DNA of 48,585 bases from an uncultured Sphingobacteriales bacterium (GCA_946479435.1 CAMLFX010000011.1:1-48585); one strand, 5' to 3'. Shown: positions 27,450 through 36,837, counted from the stretch's first letter. Notes: generated from the letters alone by a model not told the origin. Numbers and translations are program-made.

Positions 27450-28149
27450 AAACCGGATTGCCGGATACTGTTGTAAAAGTAGTACTCGATGAAGTAGGGC
27501 TTGAACTGGTATTATTCAATACCTGATAGTCACTATTAGAATTTGCAAGACCAATAGAAGTATTGCATTTAGTACCTAAAGTACTGCTACCAACTTCTGG
27601 TCTGTATATTATCTCTATAGGACCACTTTCATACAACTTATACTGATAAGATATAAAATCCGGATAACTTGAATATGAAAAACTACCCCAATGCAAGTAT
27701 TCAATCGTAAGAATACGGTCGCCGGGTGTACCCGATACCTGATAAGATACAGGAGTAGCCGTGCTGGATGAACCCGACGCATCATGCCATCCGGCCATTA
27801 CTACTTTACCGCTATTACCTATAAATTGAAGGCTCGACTGACTGGCGCAGTAAGTATAACTATTAGCATTGCTACCAAATGCAATAAAACCATTAGTATG
27901 TATTGTTACATCGGTATAGGCTGTACCACAATAAGTAAATGTAAAACCTATAGGTATAGTAGTATAGCTATCATCCCAGTTGCCAAATGTAACAGGTGTA
28001 CCACCTGATAAGGGGATAAATGTTTTTTGAGAAGCTGTAAAAGGATACGATGCCGCTGTTAAAAACTGTGCTTGAACTGATATTGTACTTAACAATATAC
28101 AAAGCAATAAGGTTGCCTTTAAAGCATTTAAAAAATGGGGTATACGCAT
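25552..28149 (-). CDS. Secreted GEVED-domain protein with T9SS sorting domain (paralogue 2)
   Basis: 865 residues. The signal peptide ends near SVQAQ (28). The N-terminal beta domain (29-233) has YPFTASQKTFIPLSGGT, IPIGFTFTYCG and HTNGFIAFGS. From GQSYLWGEVPCDG (about 234) to the end the protein is identical to paralogue 3. This part has an Ig-like segment, GEVED domain 1 (GDGETEDYLV), a second Ig-like segment, GEVED domain 2 (YVSGETEDYIV), and a sorting domain with VSLYPNPTSGKFTVGF and AAGIYFVELE. Likely surface-attached through T9SS; the ligand is unknown. The paired terminator and promoter regions differ from those of paralogue 3. Confidence 0.88.
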   Translation of the reverse strand: MRIPHFLNALKATLLLCILLSTISVQAQFLTAASYPFTASQKTFIPLSGGTPVTFGNWDDSYTTIPIGFTFTYCGTAYTDVTIHTNGFIAFGSNANSYTYCASQSSLQFIGNSGKVVMAGWHDASGSSSTATPVSYQVSGTPGDRILTIEYLHWGSFSYSSYPDFISYQYKLYESGPIEIIYRPEVGSSTLGTKCNTSIGLANSNSDYQVLNNTSSSPTSSSTTFTTVSGNPVSGQSYLWGEVPCDGTPSSEVVGVSPTCKGKSFGLSLTNVSIYSGLTFQWQKSLDSISWSNITGATTRSLTDIIMVPTYYRAIITCTNSNQTYTTAGLLIDTANYYLCYCATSTGSAGPTDVGNVRLISYPSGDTLLDNGSPLPTFNNSSANKGYSDFRRILEPTPMYADTQYRVLVSQISSNATLPSSRAAVYLDYNRNGRFDPMERLLLASTSITPPFPGMVTDTFAITVPADSIHWHGITGMRVILAAGATDPDTCMAYGDGETEDYLVDLRFPPCDGIPNAGVIEGDTSMCIGYDYTLIDSTYQKRKHGLSRVWEESADNISWNEIAGSLDKDTLNRMFTGQPKYYRVKMRCSHTGDSAYTAVHKVNVKASYKCYCHSQSMGGAEDSSDVGGFTLEDFSYNYGGSHLENPRSWHKRQDFTDWAEIEMFVDSIYEFSVFHTQINKNHGDAKITVFVDFNNNKLYDIPEERIYTGFTSVGNFNRMGQVIIPNTVITNVPTGMRVIINNDVSPNVPSDEACGEYVSGETEDYIVKFVRRFPSSVNEIGSVNNVSLYPNPTSGKFTVGFNSLKAGVVKVKVSSVTGQHLLQEVYNETAGNHSHELDLGGRAAGIYFVELEADGIKTTSRIVLQ

Positions 28150-28260
28150 AATTCTATAAACTAAAGATTATCGGTTAATATTTTTAGATACCTGGTGGAT
28201 AAAATTAACAATTTTTAACTTCCTTATATTAAAATAGGATTTTATTTTTTTGTCTTATAC

Positions 28261-28290
28261 AAAAAATAGCCACTATATAGCGGCTATTTT
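28261..28290 (-). terminator. Terminator of the third GEVED protein gene
   Basis: AAAATAGCC (28263-28271) pairs with GGCTATTTT (28282-28290); the inner CTATATAG is itself a palindrome. A T-run follows on the minus strand (28261-28266 as A on plus). Confidence 0.8.
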
Positions 28291-28299
28291 AACTATTGG

Positions 28300-30210
28300 T
28301 TAATATATTATTTTATTGCAGTACTATTCTGCTGGTGGTTTTGATACCATCGGCTTCCAGCTCTACAAAGTAGATACCAGCTGCACGGCCGCCCAGGTCC
28401 AGCTCATGGCTGTGGTTGCCCGCAGTCTCATTATATACTTCCTGCAGCAAATGCTGGCCTGTTACACTACTCACTTTCACCTTCACAACGCCAGCTTTCA
28501 GGCTGTTGAACCCAACAGTGAACTTTCCGCTGGTAGGGTTAGGGTACAGACTCACATTGTTTACCGAGCCTATCTCATTTACCGAACTTGGGAACCTGCG
28601 TACAAATTTTACTATGTAATCTTCCGTCTCTCCCGATACGTATTCACCACACGCTTCATCTGATGGTACGTTCGGCGATACATCGTTATTGATGATCACA
28701 CGCATACCCGTTGGTACATTCGTAATCACCGTATTCGGTATAATAACCTGGCCCATGCGGTTGAAGTTGCCTACCGAGGTAAAGCCCGTATAGATGCGCT
28801 CTTCAGGTATATCATATAGCTTATTGTTATTGAAATCCACGAACACCGTGATCTTCGCATCGCCGTGGTTCTTGTTGATCTGCGTATGGAACACACTGAA
28901 CTCATAGATACTGTCCACGAACATCTCTATCTCTGCCCAGTCCGTAAAGTCCTGGCGCTTGTGCCATGAACGGGGGTTCTCCAGGTGGCTGCCTCCGTAG
29001 TTATATGAAAAGTCTTCCAGTGTAAAGCCGCCTACATCGCTCGAGTCTTCTGCTCCGCCCATCGACTGGCTGTGGCAGTAGCATTTATAGCTGGCTTTCA
29101 CATTCACCTTATGTACCGCCGTATAGGCACTGTCGCCCGTATGGCTGCAGCGCATCTTCACACGGTAGTATTTCGGCTGACCCGTAAACATCCTGTTCAG
29201 CGTATCCTTATCCAGAGAGCCCGCTATCTCGTTCCAGCTGATATTATCTGCCGATTCTTCCCATACACGGCTAAGGCCATGTTTGCGCTTCTGGTAGGTG
29301 CTGTCAATTAAAGTATAATCATAACCGATACACATAGAAGTATCGCCTTCTATTACGCCTGCATTAGGGATGCCATCGCAGGGCGGAAAGCGCAGGTCTA
29401 CCAGGTAGTCCTCTGTCTCGCCATCTCCATACGCCATACAGGTATCCGGGTCGGTAGCGCCCGCAGCCAGTATAACACGCATGCCCGTTATGCCATGCCA
29501 GTGGATACTATCTGCCGGTACCGTGATCGCAAACGTATCGGTTACCATACCGGGGAATGGGGGCGTGATAGAGGTGGACGCCAGCAATAAGCGCTCCATA
29601 GGGTCGAACCTGCCATTTCTGTTATAGTCTAAATACACTGCCGCACGCGAAGAAGGCAACGTAGCATTGCTGCTGATCTGCGATACCAGCACCCTGTATT
29701 GTGTATCTGCATACATCGGTGTAGGCTCCAGTATCCTGCGGAAGTCTGAATAACCCTTATTGGCCGAAGAATTATTGAATGTGGGCAAGGGCGATCCGTT
29801 ATCCAGCAGCGTATCGCCGGACGGGTAGCTGATCAATCTTACATTACCTACATCCGTAGGGCCAGCACTACCCGTAGAGGTAGCACAATAGCACAGATAG
29901 TAATTAGCCGTATCTATCAGCAAACCTGCCGTAGTATAGGTCTGGTTCGAATTGGTACAGGTAATAATGGCCCTGTAGTACGTAGGCACCATGATAATAT
30001 CCGTCAGCGAACGAGTGGTGGCTCCCGTTATATTGCTCCAGCTGATACTGTCCAATGACTTCTGCCACTGAAAAGTTAAACCTGAATAGATCGACACATT
30101 GGTAAGCGATAAACCAAATGATTTACCCTTACACGTAGGCGACACCCCCACAACCTCGCTGCTCGGCGTGCCATCACACGGTACCTCACCCCATAAATAA
30201 CTTTGACCGG
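28300..30210. repeat. 1,911-bp direct repeat, copy 2
   Basis: Counterpart of 25539-27449. Outside these limits the sequences diverge at once: the base before 28300 and the base after 30210 both differ from copy 1. Confidence 0.9.
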
Positions 30211-30910
30211 CAGTAGGGACTGAATTGATATTTACAGTAAACGAAGTTGATGAAGATGTAGGAGATGTAGATGAATTTGATAAGGTTTGATAATCTGACG
30301 CACTATTGATTATACCAATAGTTGCGCTACAATTGCTTGCATTATAAAGCCCACCTGATTCCGGAGTATATAAAAACTCGATTACACCCTGTTCATATAG
30401 TTTCACCTGAAAACTAAGCGTTGCATGCGGCGAACCTGTATAGTACCATGATGCCTCTTTCCACTCTACAGTAAATATTCTGTCAGGTGCCGTACCGGAT
30501 GTTAAATATGTAACGCTACCGGTTGGATATGAAGATAAATCATCCCACAATGGCGCTACGAAGGGAAGCATAGATGATGTTGGATTTGAGCTATTAAAAT
30601 TATTATACGCCGATGCTCCTGAATTAAAAGAGATATGACCATTTGTCGTTACGTATGCAGTAGAATAATTGTTACCGCAAAAAGGAAACGAGAAGCCAAT
30701 TGGTACACCTGCTATATTATCATCCATATTGCTGCCTGGAAAAGGAACAGCTGTACCACCTGATAAATAAGTATAAGTTTTAACCGATGACGTAAATGGA
30801 TATGCAGCAGCAGTTGAAAACTGTGCTTTAGTCTGAACGGCAAAAAGGAAACAAAAGCCTAATAATATTATCGCCTTTGCCCTGCTTGTAATAATTGTAG
30901 AAATGTTCAT
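28313..30910 (-). CDS. Secreted GEVED-domain protein with T9SS sorting domain (paralogue 3)
   Basis: 865 residues, the same length as paralogue 2. The signal peptide ends near VQTKAQ (30). The N-terminal beta domain (31-233) has YPFTSSVKTYTYLSGGT, VPIGFSFPFCG and TTNGHISFNS, related to but clearly different from that of paralogue 2. From about residue 234 it is identical to paralogue 2: Ig-like, GEVED 1, Ig-like, GEVED 2, T9SS sorting domain. Gene conversion or a recent duplication followed by replacement of one N-terminal domain would explain this. Likely surface protein of unknown ligand. Confidence 0.88.
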   Translation of the reverse strand: MNISTIITSRAKAIILLGFCFLFAVQTKAQFSTAAAYPFTSSVKTYTYLSGGTAVPFPGSNMDDNIAGVPIGFSFPFCGNNYSTAYVTTNGHISFNSGASAYNNFNSSNPTSSMLPFVAPLWDDLSSYPTGSVTYLTSGTAPDRIFTVEWKEASWYYTGSPHATLSFQVKLYEQGVIEFLYTPESGGLYNASNCSATIGIINSASDYQTLSNSSTSPTSSSTSFTVNINSVPTAGQSYLWGEVPCDGTPSSEVVGVSPTCKGKSFGLSLTNVSIYSGLTFQWQKSLDSISWSNITGATTRSLTDIIMVPTYYRAIITCTNSNQTYTTAGLLIDTANYYLCYCATSTGSAGPTDVGNVRLISYPSGDTLLDNGSPLPTFNNSSANKGYSDFRRILEPTPMYADTQYRVLVSQISSNATLPSSRAAVYLDYNRNGRFDPMERLLLASTSITPPFPGMVTDTFAITVPADSIHWHGITGMRVILAAGATDPDTCMAYGDGETEDYLVDLRFPPCDGIPNAGVIEGDTSMCIGYDYTLIDSTYQKRKHGLSRVWEESADNISWNEIAGSLDKDTLNRMFTGQPKYYRVKMRCSHTGDSAYTAVHKVNVKASYKCYCHSQSMGGAEDSSDVGGFTLEDFSYNYGGSHLENPRSWHKRQDFTDWAEIEMFVDSIYEFSVFHTQINKNHGDAKITVFVDFNNNKLYDIPEERIYTGFTSVGNFNRMGQVIIPNTVITNVPTGMRVIINNDVSPNVPSDEACGEYVSGETEDYIVKFVRRFPSSVNEIGSVNNVSLYPNPTSGKFTVGFNSLKAGVVKVKVSSVTGQHLLQEVYNETAGNHSHELDLGGRAAGIYFVELEADGIKTTSRIVLQ

Positions 30911-31104
30911 ACTTAAATTAGATTTGGGTCTATTGCAAAACAGAGTTTTGAAAAGAGTGTTAAAAATAACCCACTGTATCTGAAAAATGCATTAAAATAT
31001 AATGAAAATGTGGTAATTATTGATAAACAGTTTATTTGCCTGTTTGCATATTTCACCTGCCAATTATAATATTTCTATTATTTTTACGCCGAAATATTAT
31101 TTAT

Positions 31105-31485
31105 ATGCAGTTTCCTGAAACACTGAAGTACACCAAAGACCACGAATGGATAAAGCTGGATGGCAACACAGCTACAATTGGCATTACCGAATTTGCACAG
31201 CGCGAATTAGGCGATATTGTTTTCGTTGATATCGACTCGAAAGGAAAAGCACTTGGTGCAAACGAAATTTTTGGTACGGTTGAGGCCGTAAAAACAGTTT
31301 CAGACCTGTATTTGCCTGTAAGCGGTACTATTACAGAGGTAAACCCTGAGCTTGAGGCTAACCCTGAAAGCGTAAACCAGGACCCTTATGGTAAGGGATG
31401 GATGGTGAAAATGACCGTGAACGATCCGGCAGAAGTAGAAGGCTTGCTTGATTCAGCAGCTTATACTGAGCTGGTAGGTGCATAA
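31105..31485 (+). CDS. gcvH: Glycine cleavage system H protein
   Basis: 126 residues from the ATG at 31105, matching the family length; a frame extended to 31036 would add 23 hydrophobic residues not found in GcvH. It carries the aminomethyl group between P and T proteins on a lipoyl arm. The lipoylated lysine is K63 in [27 protein letters not shown] opens the domain and GKGWMVKM is present near the end. The other gcv genes are not in the window. It shares one base with the next gene (TAATG), so the two are co-translated. Confidence 0.96.
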   Translation: MQFPETLKYTKDHEWIKLDGNTATIGITEFAQRELGDIVFVDIDSKGKALGANEIFGTVEAVKTVSDLYLPVSGTITEVNPELEANPESVNQDPYGKGWMVKMTVNDPAEVEGLLDSAAYTELVGA

Positions 31486-31871
31486 TGACATTCGTTTCTA
31501 CGTATCTTATTAATAATAAACGAGCAAGGCTATGGGCTATCCTGTGGACCTTGCTCATTTTATTTTTGTGCTTTTTACCCGGCAATGAGCTGCCTGAGGT
31601 TGACCTTCCGTTCATTGATAAATGGACACATTTAATACTTTTTGGAGTATTTGCCTTACTCTGGCTGTTAAGCATTGGCACAAAAAATATAAAATATATT
31701 GCTGCAATACTGGTTGTTAGCTGCTACATCGGTTGGCTGGTTGAATATATTCAAGGGTATTACATACCCAACCGCAGCCGGGATACAATAGATATTGTAG
31801 CTGATGTATGCGGTGCAGTAACAGGCATAGTTGTCTTCCTGGTTTTATACAAGCCCAGGCCTGTGCAATAG
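31485..31871 (+). CDS. VanZ-like membrane protein
   Basis: 128 residues with about four membrane segments. FLCFLPGNELPEVDLPFIDKWTHLILFGVFALLW and VEYIQGYYIPNRSRDTIDIVADVCGAVTG match the VanZ-like pattern (P, D-K-H-F, then E-Q-R-D-D positions). VanZ-type proteins are linked to envelope or teicoplanin resistance in Gram-positives, but the role in Bacteroidota is unknown. The start codon overlaps the gcvH stop. Confidence 0.82.
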   Translation: MTFVSTYLINNKRARLWAILWTLLILFLCFLPGNELPEVDLPFIDKWTHLILFGVFALLWLLSIGTKNIKYIAAILVVSCYIGWLVEYIQGYYIPNRSRDTIDIVADVCGAVTGIVVFLVLYKPRPVQ

Positions 31872-31934
31872 TATTTTAGCCCATAATGGTAATTGTATTA
31901 TTTTAGCACCTGTTGTTTTAAAGCAAACCGGTAA

Positions 31935-32957
31935 ATGATATATAGAAGTAAAGCGCCGCTACGCATTGGTATGGCCGGTGGCGGTACCGATGTAAGCCCT
32001 TATTGCGATGTATATGGCGGCGCTATTTTGAACGCTACTATCTCGCTGTACGCACACGCTTCGCTTGAGCCGCTGGACGAACCGGTAATTATACTGGAAG
32101 CCATAGACAGGAACGAACATGTGGTATATCCTTTACAAGATGCCATACCTACCGATGGACAGCTTGACCTTGCTAGCGCTATGTACAACCGTGTAGTGCG
32201 TGAGTTTGGTAAAGTACCATCGGGCTTCCGCCTTACTACTTTTGTCGATGCACCTGCCGGTTCGGGCCTGGGTACTTCTTCTACATTGATGGTGGCGATA
32301 TTGGGTGCATTCTCCGCCTGGCTTAAACTACCATTGGGCGATTATGATATAGCGCACATGAGCTACCAGGTAGAGCGTGTAGAACTGGGCATGGCGGGTG
32401 GCAAACAAGACCAGTACACGGCCACTTTCGGTGGTGTGAACTTTATGGAATTTTATGAAGGCGATAAGGTAATAGTAAACCCGCTTCGTATAAAACCCGA
32501 ATATCTTTTAGAATTGGAGCATAACCTGCTTTTATATTTTACAGCTACCAGCCGTTTATCTTCTACCATCATCGAAGCGCAAAGCAAGAACGTAGGTGAT
32601 AAGAACCAGCAGTCGATAGACGCGATGCACCACTTAAAAGAGCAGGCGCAAATGATGAAAGAAGCATTGCTAAAGGGTAAAGTAGACGATATTGGTGCGA
32701 TACTGGATTATGGTTTCCGCTACAAAAAACAAACGGCCGTTGGTGTATCCAATAGTAAAATGGATGAGCTATATGAAGCAGCACTGCAAGCAGGTGCAAC
32801 AGGTGGTAAAATATCGGGCGCAGGTGGTGGTGGGTTTATGATGTTCTATTGCCCGCAAAACACCAAGTACAATGTAAAAGCTGCCCTGTCACAATTCAGT
32901 GGCGATTTCCGCGATTACACATTTACAGAAAGAGGATTATTTACCTGGAATATATAA
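31935..32957 (+). CDS. hddA: GHMP kinase, probable D-glycero-alpha-D-manno-heptose-7-phosphate kinase
   Basis: 340 residues. SKAPLRIGMAGGGTDVSPYCD (5-25) and the ATP-binding loop PAGSGLGTSSTLMVA (about 108-122) are those of the HddA branch of GHMP kinases. The C-terminal KISGAGGGGFMMFYCP is the third GHMP motif. HddA phosphorylates the anomeric carbon of heptose 7-phosphate for GDP-heptose synthesis. The next gene is an HddC-like nucleotidyltransferase three bases away, which supports this. Fucokinase or another sugar kinase of the same branch remains possible. Confidence 0.82.
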   Translation: MIYRSKAPLRIGMAGGGTDVSPYCDVYGGAILNATISLYAHASLEPLDEPVIILEAIDRNEHVVYPLQDAIPTDGQLDLASAMYNRVVREFGKVPSGFRLTTFVDAPAGSGLGTSSTLMVAILGAFSAWLKLPLGDYDIAHMSYQVERVELGMAGGKQDQYTATFGGVNFMEFYEGDKVIVNPLRIKPEYLLELEHNLLLYFTATSRLSSTIIEAQSKNVGDKNQQSIDAMHHLKEQAQMMKEALLKGKVDDIGAILDYGFRYKKQTAVGVSNSKMDELYEAALQAGATGGKISGAGGGGFMMFYCPQNTKYNVKAALSQFSGDFRDYTFTERGLFTWNI

Positions 32958-32960
32958 ACC

Positions 32961-33659
32961 ATGGAATGTATCGTATTGGCAGGTGGGTTAGGTACGCGTT
33001 TGCGTAATACTATTGGCAACTACCCAAAGTGTATGGCAGAGGTAGATGGTAAACCGTTTCTTGAATACATTTTTCATTACCTGAAACAACAAGGTGTTTC
33101 ACGCATCATATTATCGTTGGGCTACAAGCACGAGATCATTCTCCACTGGCTGGCTAATAATAAATTCGACCTGGATATTGACCATGTTATTGAAGAAGAA
33201 CCGTTAGGTACAGGAGGTGGCATAGCATTGGCAATGGCCAAAGCACAAACCGAGAATGTATTTGTGGTAAATGGCGATACCATGTTCCGTGTAGATATGA
33301 AAGCTATGCTGGCTTTTCATACCGAAAAGAAAGCCGCCACTACACTTGCGCTAAAAGAAATGCACAACTTCAACCGTTATGGTTTGGTAAATACCGACGA
33401 TAATGGCTTCATCATTTCTTTCGAAGAGAAAAAGCAAACAGATAAAGGTTATATAAATGGTGGGGTGTATATTATTGATCGGAACAAACTAAAAGTCATT
33501 AGCTTCCCCGAAAAATGGTCATTTGAGAAAGACTATCTCGAACCATCGGTTAGTAAAAAAATATTAGCAGGCTTTAAAGAATCAGGCTACTTCATTGATA
33601 TTGGCATACCCGAAGATTATTCAAAAGCACAGATAGATTTCAAAGAGCAGCAATTATGA
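32961..33659 (+). CDS. hddC: Sugar-phosphate nucleotidyltransferase, HddC-like
   Basis: 232 residues. CIVLAGGLGTRLRNTIGNYPKCMAEVDGKPF (3-33) is the NTP-transferase signature, and VVNGDTMF carries the metal-binding aspartate. The length and C-terminus (GYFIDIGIPEDYSKAQ) match the guanylyltransferase that makes GDP-D-glycero-alpha-D-manno-heptose. It follows the heptose kinase by three bases and overlaps the glycosyltransferase start by four (ATGA at 33656-33659), so the three are one operon. Confidence 0.82.
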   Translation: MECIVLAGGLGTRLRNTIGNYPKCMAEVDGKPFLEYIFHYLKQQGVSRIILSLGYKHEIILHWLANNKFDLDIDHVIEEEPLGTGGGIALAMAKAQTENVFVVNGDTMFRVDMKAMLAFHTEKKAATTLALKEMHNFNRYGLVNTDDNGFIISFEEKKQTDKGYINGGVYIIDRNKLKVISFPEKWSFEKDYLEPSVSKKILAGFKESGYFIDIGIPEDYSKAQIDFKEQQL

Positions 33660-34783
33660 AGATAGCAATCATAGGCCCGGCCCATCCCTTAAGAGGTGGT
33701 GGTTTAGCTACCTTCAATGAGCGCCTGGCGCAAGTATTGCAGGATCAAGGCCACAGCGTTACTATCTACTCGTTTTCGTTGCAATACCCTTCTTTCTTAT
33801 TCCCGGGTTCATCTCAATTCACCGATGAACCTGCCCCTCAGGGACTGAATATAAAAACGATCATCAATTCTGTAAATCCACTAAACTGGATATCATCGGG
33901 TTTAAAAATAAAAAAAGATACCCCCGATTTGGTGATAGTCAGGTATTGGCTTCCTTTTATGGGGCCCGCCCTGGGCACTATACTGCGCGTTGTACGCAGC
34001 AAAAAAACACATGTGCTTTGCATTGCCGATAATGTGATACCACATGAGCCACGCCCCGGCGATAACCTGTTTACGAAATATTTTATTGGGGCTGTTGATA
34101 CGTTTGTTACTATGAGTAAAGATGTGCTGAAAGACCTCGCCACATTTACTTCAAAACCCGCACAGTTTACACCGCACCCCCTTTACGACAACTACTTACC
34201 ACCAATATCCAAAGCCGAAGCATGCAAGCAGCTAGGTATTGACCCCAATGGAAAATATCTACTGTTTTTTGGCTTTATAAGGAAGTATAAGGGGCTTGAT
34301 CTTTTGCTCCAGGCAATAGCTGACGAACGTATACGCAATGGCAATATAAAGCTGATAATAGCAGGCGAGTTTTACGATAAACGTGATGTGTATGACGATC
34401 TCATTAAAAGCTTACAGCTTGACGATATGGTGATACCTTTTACCGATTTTATACCCAACAACGAAGTACATAAATATTTCAGCGCTGCCGATGTAGTTGT
34501 ACAGCCTTATAAGAATGCCACACAAAGTGGCATTACACTTGCCGCCTATTATTTCGAAAAACCTATAATTGTAACAAATGTAGGTGGCTTGCATGAAGTT
34601 GTACCTGATGGTATTACAGGCTTTATTGTTGAGCCCGATGCTAAAAGTATTGCCGATGCTATCATAAGGTTTTACCAACCGGGGTCACTGCCTGATGTTG
34701 AACAGAATTTAAAAGCAGAAAAACAAAAGTACAGCTGGGATAGCTTTATTCTCACTATTATGACCATTAGTGAAAATAGCTGA
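33656..34783 (+). CDS. Group 1 (GT4-type) glycosyltransferase
   Basis: 375 residues, GT-B fold. IIGPAHPLRGGGLATFNERLA at the N-terminus binds the acceptor side. The C-terminal half has FFGFIRKYKGLDLLLQAI, VVVQPYKNATQSGITLAAYYFEKPIIVTNVGGLHEVV and GITGFIVEPD, the nucleotide-sugar region of GT4 enzymes. In an operon with heptose kinase and nucleotidyltransferase, it may transfer the activated heptose, but donor and acceptor cannot be read from the sequence. Confidence 0.85.
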   Translation: MKIAIIGPAHPLRGGGLATFNERLAQVLQDQGHSVTIYSFSLQYPSFLFPGSSQFTDEPAPQGLNIKTIINSVNPLNWISSGLKIKKDTPDLVIVRYWLPFMGPALGTILRVVRSKKTHVLCIADNVIPHEPRPGDNLFTKYFIGAVDTFVTMSKDVLKDLATFTSKPAQFTPHPLYDNYLPPISKAEACKQLGIDPNGKYLLFFGFIRKYKGLDLLLQAIADERIRNGNIKLIIAGEFYDKRDVYDDLIKSLQLDDMVIPFTDFIPNNEVHKYFSAADVVVQPYKNATQSGITLAAYYFEKPIIVTNVGGLHEVVPDGITGFIVEPDAKSIADAIIRFYQPGSLPDVEQNLKAEKQKYSWDSFILTIMTISENS

Positions 34784-34798
34784 TAAAAAGTAGAGAAG

Positions 34799-35779
34799 CT
34801 ACAAAACTCCACGCCAATAAGCTATCATATCCTTTATTGTTGTCTGCAGGTCGTAGTTCTGTTTCCAGCCGCTCAGGTTTATCAATTTGGTAGAGTCGCC
34901 ACAAATTATTGGCTCGTCTGAGCTACGCAGCAATGCAGGATCAGTTTCTATCGGCAGTTCTTTCCCCATTACTTGCCCTATCATATCCACTATCTGGTTT
35001 ATCTCATATATCTTATTGCCCGATACATTGTACACATCGCCTGCTGCACCATACTTTTCTAAAAGGAACAATGCACTCACCAAATCGCGCACATCGGTTA
35101 TAGCACGCTTAGTGCTCAAATTTCCCACATGTATCTTTTCCACTTTACCTTTTTCCCACAGCACTGCACGTTTGGTAAAGTCTGATACCACATCATTAGT
35201 CTTGCGTGGGCCGGTTGTATTGAATATACGTACGCGTATGCAACGTATCTTATCGTTCACAAAATACTGGTAGCCCAAAAAATCCTGCGATATTTTGCTA
35301 ACGCCATAAGGGTGCAGCGGCAATAACGGCACATCTTCATTAGCAGGTAAATTCTCTGGTATCAGGCTGGCCCCGTACTCTGCGCTCGAGCAGGCTATCA
35401 GCACAATAGGGTCGTAAGAAGCGTCTCGTTTCCTGATGGCTTTTATCGCTTCAAATACATGTATGGTACCATTCACATTTACATCCATTGTATACACCGG
35501 ACGCTCCCAAGATACGGTAGGGTAGCTTTGAGCTGCCAGGTGGTGTATTACTTCAGGGCGGTACTTTTCAATAAGTTCCGCAACATTCTCTTTATTGCGA
35601 ACATCGCAATACACATATTCAGCTTTGTGCCTTACCTCATCCAGGTTAATGGTTGGGGTATCGCAAAATGTGGCTACTATTTTTATTCCTTTATCATAAT
35701 AATGATCTACTATATGCGAACCCACCATGCCGCAACCACCGGTTACCAGTATAGGTACCATTTTCATTTCTTCTGCCAT
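34799..35779 (-). CDS. NAD-dependent epimerase/dehydratase, GDP-mannose 4,6-dehydratase-like
   Basis: 326 residues, extended SDR. The nucleotide-binding motif GGCGMVG lies at 14-20, SSAEYG at 131-136, and Y158-x3-K162 in PYGVSKISQDF is the catalytic pair. GPRKTNDVVSDFTKRA and RAITDVRDLVSALFLLEKY are typical of the GDP-sugar dehydratase/epimerase group. It faces the heptose operon with 15 bases between stops and may modify the same nucleotide sugar (for example to a 6-deoxy form), which is inference. M7 is an alternative start. Confidence 0.85.
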   Translation of the reverse strand: MAEEMKMVPILVTGGCGMVGSHIVDHYYDKGIKIVATFCDTPTINLDEVRHKAEYVYCDVRNKENVAELIEKYRPEVIHHLAAQSYPTVSWERPVYTMDVNVNGTIHVFEAIKAIRKRDASYDPIVLIACSSAEYGASLIPENLPANEDVPLLPLHPYGVSKISQDFLGYQYFVNDKIRCIRVRIFNTTGPRKTNDVVSDFTKRAVLWEKGKVEKIHVGNLSTKRAITDVRDLVSALFLLEKYGAAGDVYNVSGNKIYEINQIVDMIGQVMGKELPIETDPALLRSSDEPIICGDSTKLINLSGWKQNYDLQTTIKDMIAYWRGVL

Positions 35780-35817
35780 GTTGCAATTTTATGATAATAT
35801 TTTACTAAGCAGTACAC

Positions 35818-36837
35818 TTAAAAAAGCTGTTGCACACTCCCCGGTTTCGAGCGGCCAATATGTTTATATGCTTTTTCGGTTGCTTCCCTGCCACGTGGTG
35901 TACGCATTATATAGCCTTCCTGTATCAGGAATGGCTCATACACTTCTTCTATAGTACCAGCTTCTTCACCTACAGCTGTTGCAATATTATTAATACCGGT
36001 GGGCCCTCCTTTAAACTTATCTATCAGGGTTAGTAATATCTTGTTATCCATATCGTCAAGGCCGCTTTCATCTACATTCAGTGCCTTCAATCCGTGCTCT
36101 ACAATATTCATATCAATGGTACCATTGCCCAATACCTGTGCAAAATCGCGCATACGGCGCAAGAGCGCATTGGCAATACGGGGCGTACCACGACTGCGAC
36201 CTGCTATCTCCATAGCGGCATCTGATGTAATGCGTACGTTCAACAGTTTAGCTGCTCTTATTACTATGCCCTGCAATATGTCTTTGGTATAATATTCCAG
36301 TCGCGATTTGATACCGAAACGGCTGAGCAAAGGGGCCGTTAATAAACCCGAACGGGTTGTGGCGCCTACCAATGTGAATGGATTGAGGTTGATCTGTATC
36401 GACCGTGCCGCAGGGCCGCTATCTATCATGATGTCGATCTTAAAATCTTCCATCGCCGCGTAGAGGTATTCTTCTACTACCGTGCTTAGCCTGTGTATCT
36501 CGTCAATAAACAGCACATCCCTCGTTTCAAGGCTGGTCAGCAAACCGGCCAGGTCGGCAGGTTTTTCTATTACAGGGCCGCTGGTTTCTTTTATGTTCAC
36601 CCCCAATTCATTGGATACTATTCGCGATAGGGTAGTTTTACCAAGGCCGGGAGGGCCGTGAAATAATATATGATCCAGGGCTTCGCCGCGCAGGTTGGCT
36701 GCTTTTATAAATATGCGCAGGTTTTCTATCAGTTGCGGTTGCCCCGAAAATTCTTCTATCGTCTGGGGGCGTATGCTATTCTCATATTCGCGTTCCTGCG
36801 GGTTCAAATCATCATTGGGACGTATATGTGATTGCAT
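35818..36837 (-). CDS. ruvB: Holliday junction branch-migration helicase RuvB
   Basis: 339 residues, normal length. A hexameric AAA+ motor that drives branch migration with Ruv[24 protein letters not shown] opens the protein, Walker [10 protein letters not shown] is at 61-69, and Walker B is [11 protein letters not shown]. The sensor region has [19 protein letters not shown], and the C-terminal winged helix has [20 protein letters not shown]. RuvA and RuvC are not in the window. Confidence 0.98.
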   Translation of the reverse strand: MQSHIRPNDDLNPQEREYENSIRPQTIEEFSGQPQLIENLRIFIKAANLRGEALDHILFHGPPGLGKTTLSRIVSNELGVNIKETSGPVIEKPADLAGLLTSLETRDVLFIDEIHRLSTVVEEYLYAAMEDFKIDIMIDSGPAARSIQINLNPFTLVGATTRSGLLTAPLLSRFGIKSRLEYYTKDILQGIVIRAAKLLNVRITSDAAMEIAGRSRGTPRIANALLRRMRDFAQVLGNGTIDMNIVEHGLKALNVDESGLDDMDNKILLTLIDKFKGGPTGINNIATAVGEEAGTIEEVYEPFLIQEGYIMRTPRGREATEKAYKHIGRSKPGSVQQLF

